DNA of 63,298 nt, from NCBI GenBank assembly GCA_937924855.1, contig CALEYQ010000011.1:1-63298 (forward strand), given 5' to 3'. The position numbers were made by a program, and so were the translations under genes. This document shows positions 61,301 to 63,298 of the stretch, piece by piece. This DNA is from an uncultured Bacteroidota bacterium (GTDB lineage Bacteria; Bacteroidota; Bacteroidia; JADZBD01). Position 1 is the first letter of the stretch. The number at the start of each line of letters is the position of its first letter. The notes below the pieces were generated by a model. It was not told the DNA's origin. It saw nothing but the letters and a program-made list of their open reading frames with translations, and ran no database searches.

Positions 61301-62530
61301 ATGAGGAAAGTTTTGTATTTGTGGGGATTGCTTTTTTGTTGCCTGCCGGGTTTCGGACAACACAGCGATTGCGATTTTGCCCTCGAAATAAAAACCAACG
61401 GTCCACACCACCTGAAAACCAAGGGAGCCGGAAAACTCAAAGAAATTTTTTCACCCAATACCAAAGACCTGCACTGGTTCGAAAAAGAGCATAATATCGT
61501 TTGGGTTAAATTTCAAATGCCCGAAACCAAAATCCTTACTTTTTCCATCACCCCCGCCAACGGGAAAGATGATGTTGACTTCCTTCTTTTTCAGTACCGC
61601 GAAGATGGTTTCTGTGACGGTTTGCCCCTTAAAAAGGAAAAACCCCTGCGCTCTAACCTGGCCCGCAGTGAGGGCCCGACCGGACTTTCCAGGGATGGAA
61701 CTTCCGCCTTTACGCCATCCGGCCCGGGAAACCCCATGGCCCTTGTGCTGGAAGTGAAAAAGGATGAAGTATTTTACCTGGCCATCGATAATGTTACCGG
61801 TGCCAACGAAGTTGTGCTGTACATCGATCTCAAAACTCCAACCGAAATCATTACCACCGATGCCGCTCCTCTTGCACTTCCCGAACCCAAAGAAATAAAA
61901 ACTCCTTTCCTCGTTCGTGTGTACGATGCAAAAACGGGAAAGCCCGTAAACGGAAATTTCGATATTCCGGGATACCAGATCGGAGAGCCTTTTAAAATTT
62001 CCGATACCACACAATTTACCCTAGAACTTTCCAGTTCGCAGATGATTACCCTGAATGTGAACGCCCCCGGATATATTTTTTACTCGCATGCAATGATGGC
62101 TCCCCAGATTCCCTTCGATGCCAAACGCATGCCCGACACGGTTAAGTTTGATGTAAACCTGAAACCTATTGTCCCGGGAGAGGTCTTTAAAATTCCAAAC
62201 ATCAAATTTGTAGGCGATGAAACCGCCTTTTTGCCCGTCTCCCGTCCCGGCCTGTTAGCCTTATACCGCTTTATGAACCGAAACCCCGGAGCACAGATTG
62301 AAATTGTGGGCCATGTGAACGCTCCCGATATGAAAAATATCCGCCAGCTGAAAAAACTTTCCCAGGAAAGGGCCGAAGCGGTCAAAAAATACCTCGTTGA
62401 AAAAGGCATTGAAAGTAACCGTATCTCCTGTACCGGAGCGGGTAACTCCCAGATGAAATACCGCAAACCCATGACCGAAATGCAAAACGAAGAAAACCGC
62501 AGGGTGGAGATAATCATAAAAAAAATCTGA
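61301..62530 (+). CDS. OmpA-family outer-membrane lipoprotein-like protein
   Basis: 409 residues from ATG 61301. Signal peptide RKVLYLWGLLFCCLPGFGQ. A beta-sandwich region (ALEIKTNGPHHLKTKGAGKL, VKFQMPETKILTFSI) and a carboxypeptidase-regulatory-like insert (FLVRVYDAKTGKPVNGNF) precede the C-terminal OmpA domain, with QIEIVGHVNAPDMKNIRQLKKLSQERAEAVKKYL and NRRVEIIIKKI, which should bind peptidoglycan. An upstream ATG 61256 would add 15 polar residues before the signal and is rejected. Confidence 0.85.
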   Translation: MRKVLYLWGLLFCCLPGFGQHSDCDFALEIKTNGPHHLKTKGAGKLKEIFSPNTKDLHWFEKEHNIVWVKFQMPETKILTFSITPANGKDDVDFLLFQYREDGFCDGLPLKKEKPLRSNLARSEGPTGLSRDGTSAFTPSGPGNPMALVLEVKKDEVFYLAIDNVTGANEVVLYIDLKTPTEIITTDAAPLALPEPKEIKTPFLVRVYDAKTGKPVNGNFDIPGYQIGEPFKISDTTQFTLELSSSQMITLNVNAPGYIFYSHAMMAPQIPFDAKRMPDTVKFDVNLKPIVPGEVFKIPNIKFVGDETAFLPVSRPGLLALYRFMNRNPGAQIEIVGHVNAPDMKNIRQLKKLSQERAEAVKKYLVEKGIESNRISCTGAGNSQMKYRKPMTEMQNEENRRVEIIIKKI

Positions 62531-62608
62531 GGGTCATCAAGTCCCCTTTTCATTTACAGGATACCCCTGCCGTTCATCCTTTTTTTAAGCCGGAAGCCCG
62601 CAAATCCT

Positions 62609-62616
62609 TAATTTTG
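62609..62616 (+). promoter_or_regulatory. -7 box TAATTTTG before the TolC-like gene
   Basis: Perfect TAnnTTTG ending 13 bp before ATG 62630. The region 20-25 bp upstream is T-rich but has no clean TTG. Confidence 0.55.
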
Positions 62617-62629
62617 ACTACATTTTACC

Positions 62630-63298
62630 ATGCGCAGCACTTTCGCCCTTTGGATTTGCCTTTTTTTTGTTTCGGTGGGAACCGGACAGGATTTTTCTCA
62701 GCCCTGGACCCTTCAGTCCTGCATTGACCATGCCCTGAAAAACAACCTGAGTATTAAACAGGGTGCACTGAATGCCGAAATCAACGAGGTAAATTATCTT
62801 CAGAGCAAGGCCAATGTACTTCCTTCCCTGAATGCCAACCTCTCCCACGCCTACAACTTTGGCCGAACCATCGACCCCTTCACCAACCAGTTTGCCACCG
62901 ATAGGGTACTGAGCCAGAATTTTTCACTCAGCTCGGCCCTTATTCTCTTTAACGGCTTTCAGAACTATAACAACATCCGGCAGCAAAAATTCAATATGCT
63001 GGCCGGTGAGCAGGATCTTGAAAAATTAAAAAACGATATTTCACTCAGTATTGCCACCGCTTACCTCCAGGTTCTTTTTGCTGATGAATTGCTGGAAATA
63101 GCCAAAGGCCACTACGAAATTACCCACCTTCAGGCCGAAAGAACTAAAAAACTGGCCGATGCAGGTGCTGTGGCAAAAAATGTGTTTCTCGATATTCAGG
63201 CCCAGCTGGCCGCCGAAGAACTGAATGTGGTTAACGCAGAAAATCAGCTCACCATGGCTTACCTCAACCTGGGTCAGCTGCTGGATCTGAGCGACATG
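62630..63298 (+). CDS. tolC: TolC-like outer membrane efflux protein, 5-prime part
   Basis: 223 residues, cut by the window end. Signal peptide STFALWICLFFVSVGTGQ. Then WTLQSCIDHALKNNLSIKQG, LPSLNANLSHAYNFGRTIDPFTNQF and FSLSSALILFNGFQNYNNIRQQK show the alternating helix/barrel layout of outer membrane factors. A long coiled-coil helix pair (LEKLKNDISLSIATAYLQVLFA ... EELNVVNAENQLTMAYLNLGQLL) follows. Usually first in an efflux operon with membrane-fusion and ABC or RND genes, which would lie beyond the window. Confidence 0.9.
   Translation, partial: MRSTFALWICLFFVSVGTGQDFSQPWTLQSCIDHALKNNLSIKQGALNAEINEVNYLQSKANVLPSLNANLSHAYNFGRTIDPFTNQFATDRVLSQNFSLSSALILFNGFQNYNNIRQQKFNMLAGEQDLEKLKNDISLSIATAYLQVLFADELLEIAKGHYEITHLQAERTKKLADAGAVAKNVFLDIQAQLAAEELNVVNAENQLTMAYLNLGQLLDLSDM

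Overview
This 63.3 kb window comes from a Bacteroidota chromosome, probably an uncultured relative of Flavobacteriia or Sphingobacteriia. The evidence is as follows. Two secreted proteins end in type IX secretion (Por) C-terminal sorting domains (31158-32366 and 45410-46351). TAnnTTTG boxes, the Bacteroidota -7 promoter element, sit just before several starts. Lineage-typical families are present (DUF4783, FISUMP, PD40/TPR surface proteins). Menaquinone is made by the futalosine route (mqnA). No rRNA, tRNA, complete insertion sequence or CRISPR array was seen.

Layout. At 0.2-14.1 kb, a radical SAM protein is followed by a surface-glycan locus. A leftward operon (two glycosyltransferases and an AsnB-type amidotransferase) faces a rightward operon (flippase, glycosyltransferase, second AsnB-type amidotransferase, another glycosyltransferase, FkbM methyltransferase). 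A multi-pass membrane protein and galE close the locus. At 14.1-26.3 kb lies mostly housekeeping: rlmH, DUF4783, nadC, YihY/BrkB, an EI24-like protein, mqnA, a TPR/PD40 exported protein, pyruvate dehydrogenase E1 beta, etfBA, a bifunctional-nuclease-domain protein, a nucleoside transporter, thyA and folA. At 26.3-43.3 kb is a long, mostly leftward run of envelope and orphan genes. It includes a small sugar-modification module: a polysaccharide deacetylase-like protein, an AAC(3)-family acyltransferase, a decayed glycosyltransferase and an unusual GNAT-MaoC fusion.

From 43.3 to 55.1 kb the window is an AT-rich accessory island. It carries a repeated structured element (three related copies or half-copies), a secreted LamG protein, a McrBC-type restriction pair with an EVE-like reader domain, a GYF-domain membrane protein beside it, and an AIPR abortive-infection gene. 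The AIPR segment is bracketed by near-identical 54-bp direct repeats. Just upstream of the AIPR start is an unassigned, strongly folded segment that ends in an intrinsic terminator.

At 55.2-63.3 kb core genes resume. A SAM-I riboswitch with a visible antiterminator/terminator switch controls a SAM-dependent methyltransferase and cobalamin-dependent metH. A relic of a PhnB-like gene lies in frame right behind the metH stop. Then come an SRPBCC protein, a small protein kinase, an OmpA-family protein and the first part of a TolC-like efflux channel cut by the window edge.

Most promising for new biology: the GNAT-MaoC fusion with its acyltransferase/deacetylase neighbours, the GYF-McrB-McrC operon, the AIPR segment with flanking repeats and folded leader, the three-hairpin repeat element, and the C10 tract near the start of a glycosyltransferase gene. 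All function calls rest on reading motifs by eye; no database search was run.
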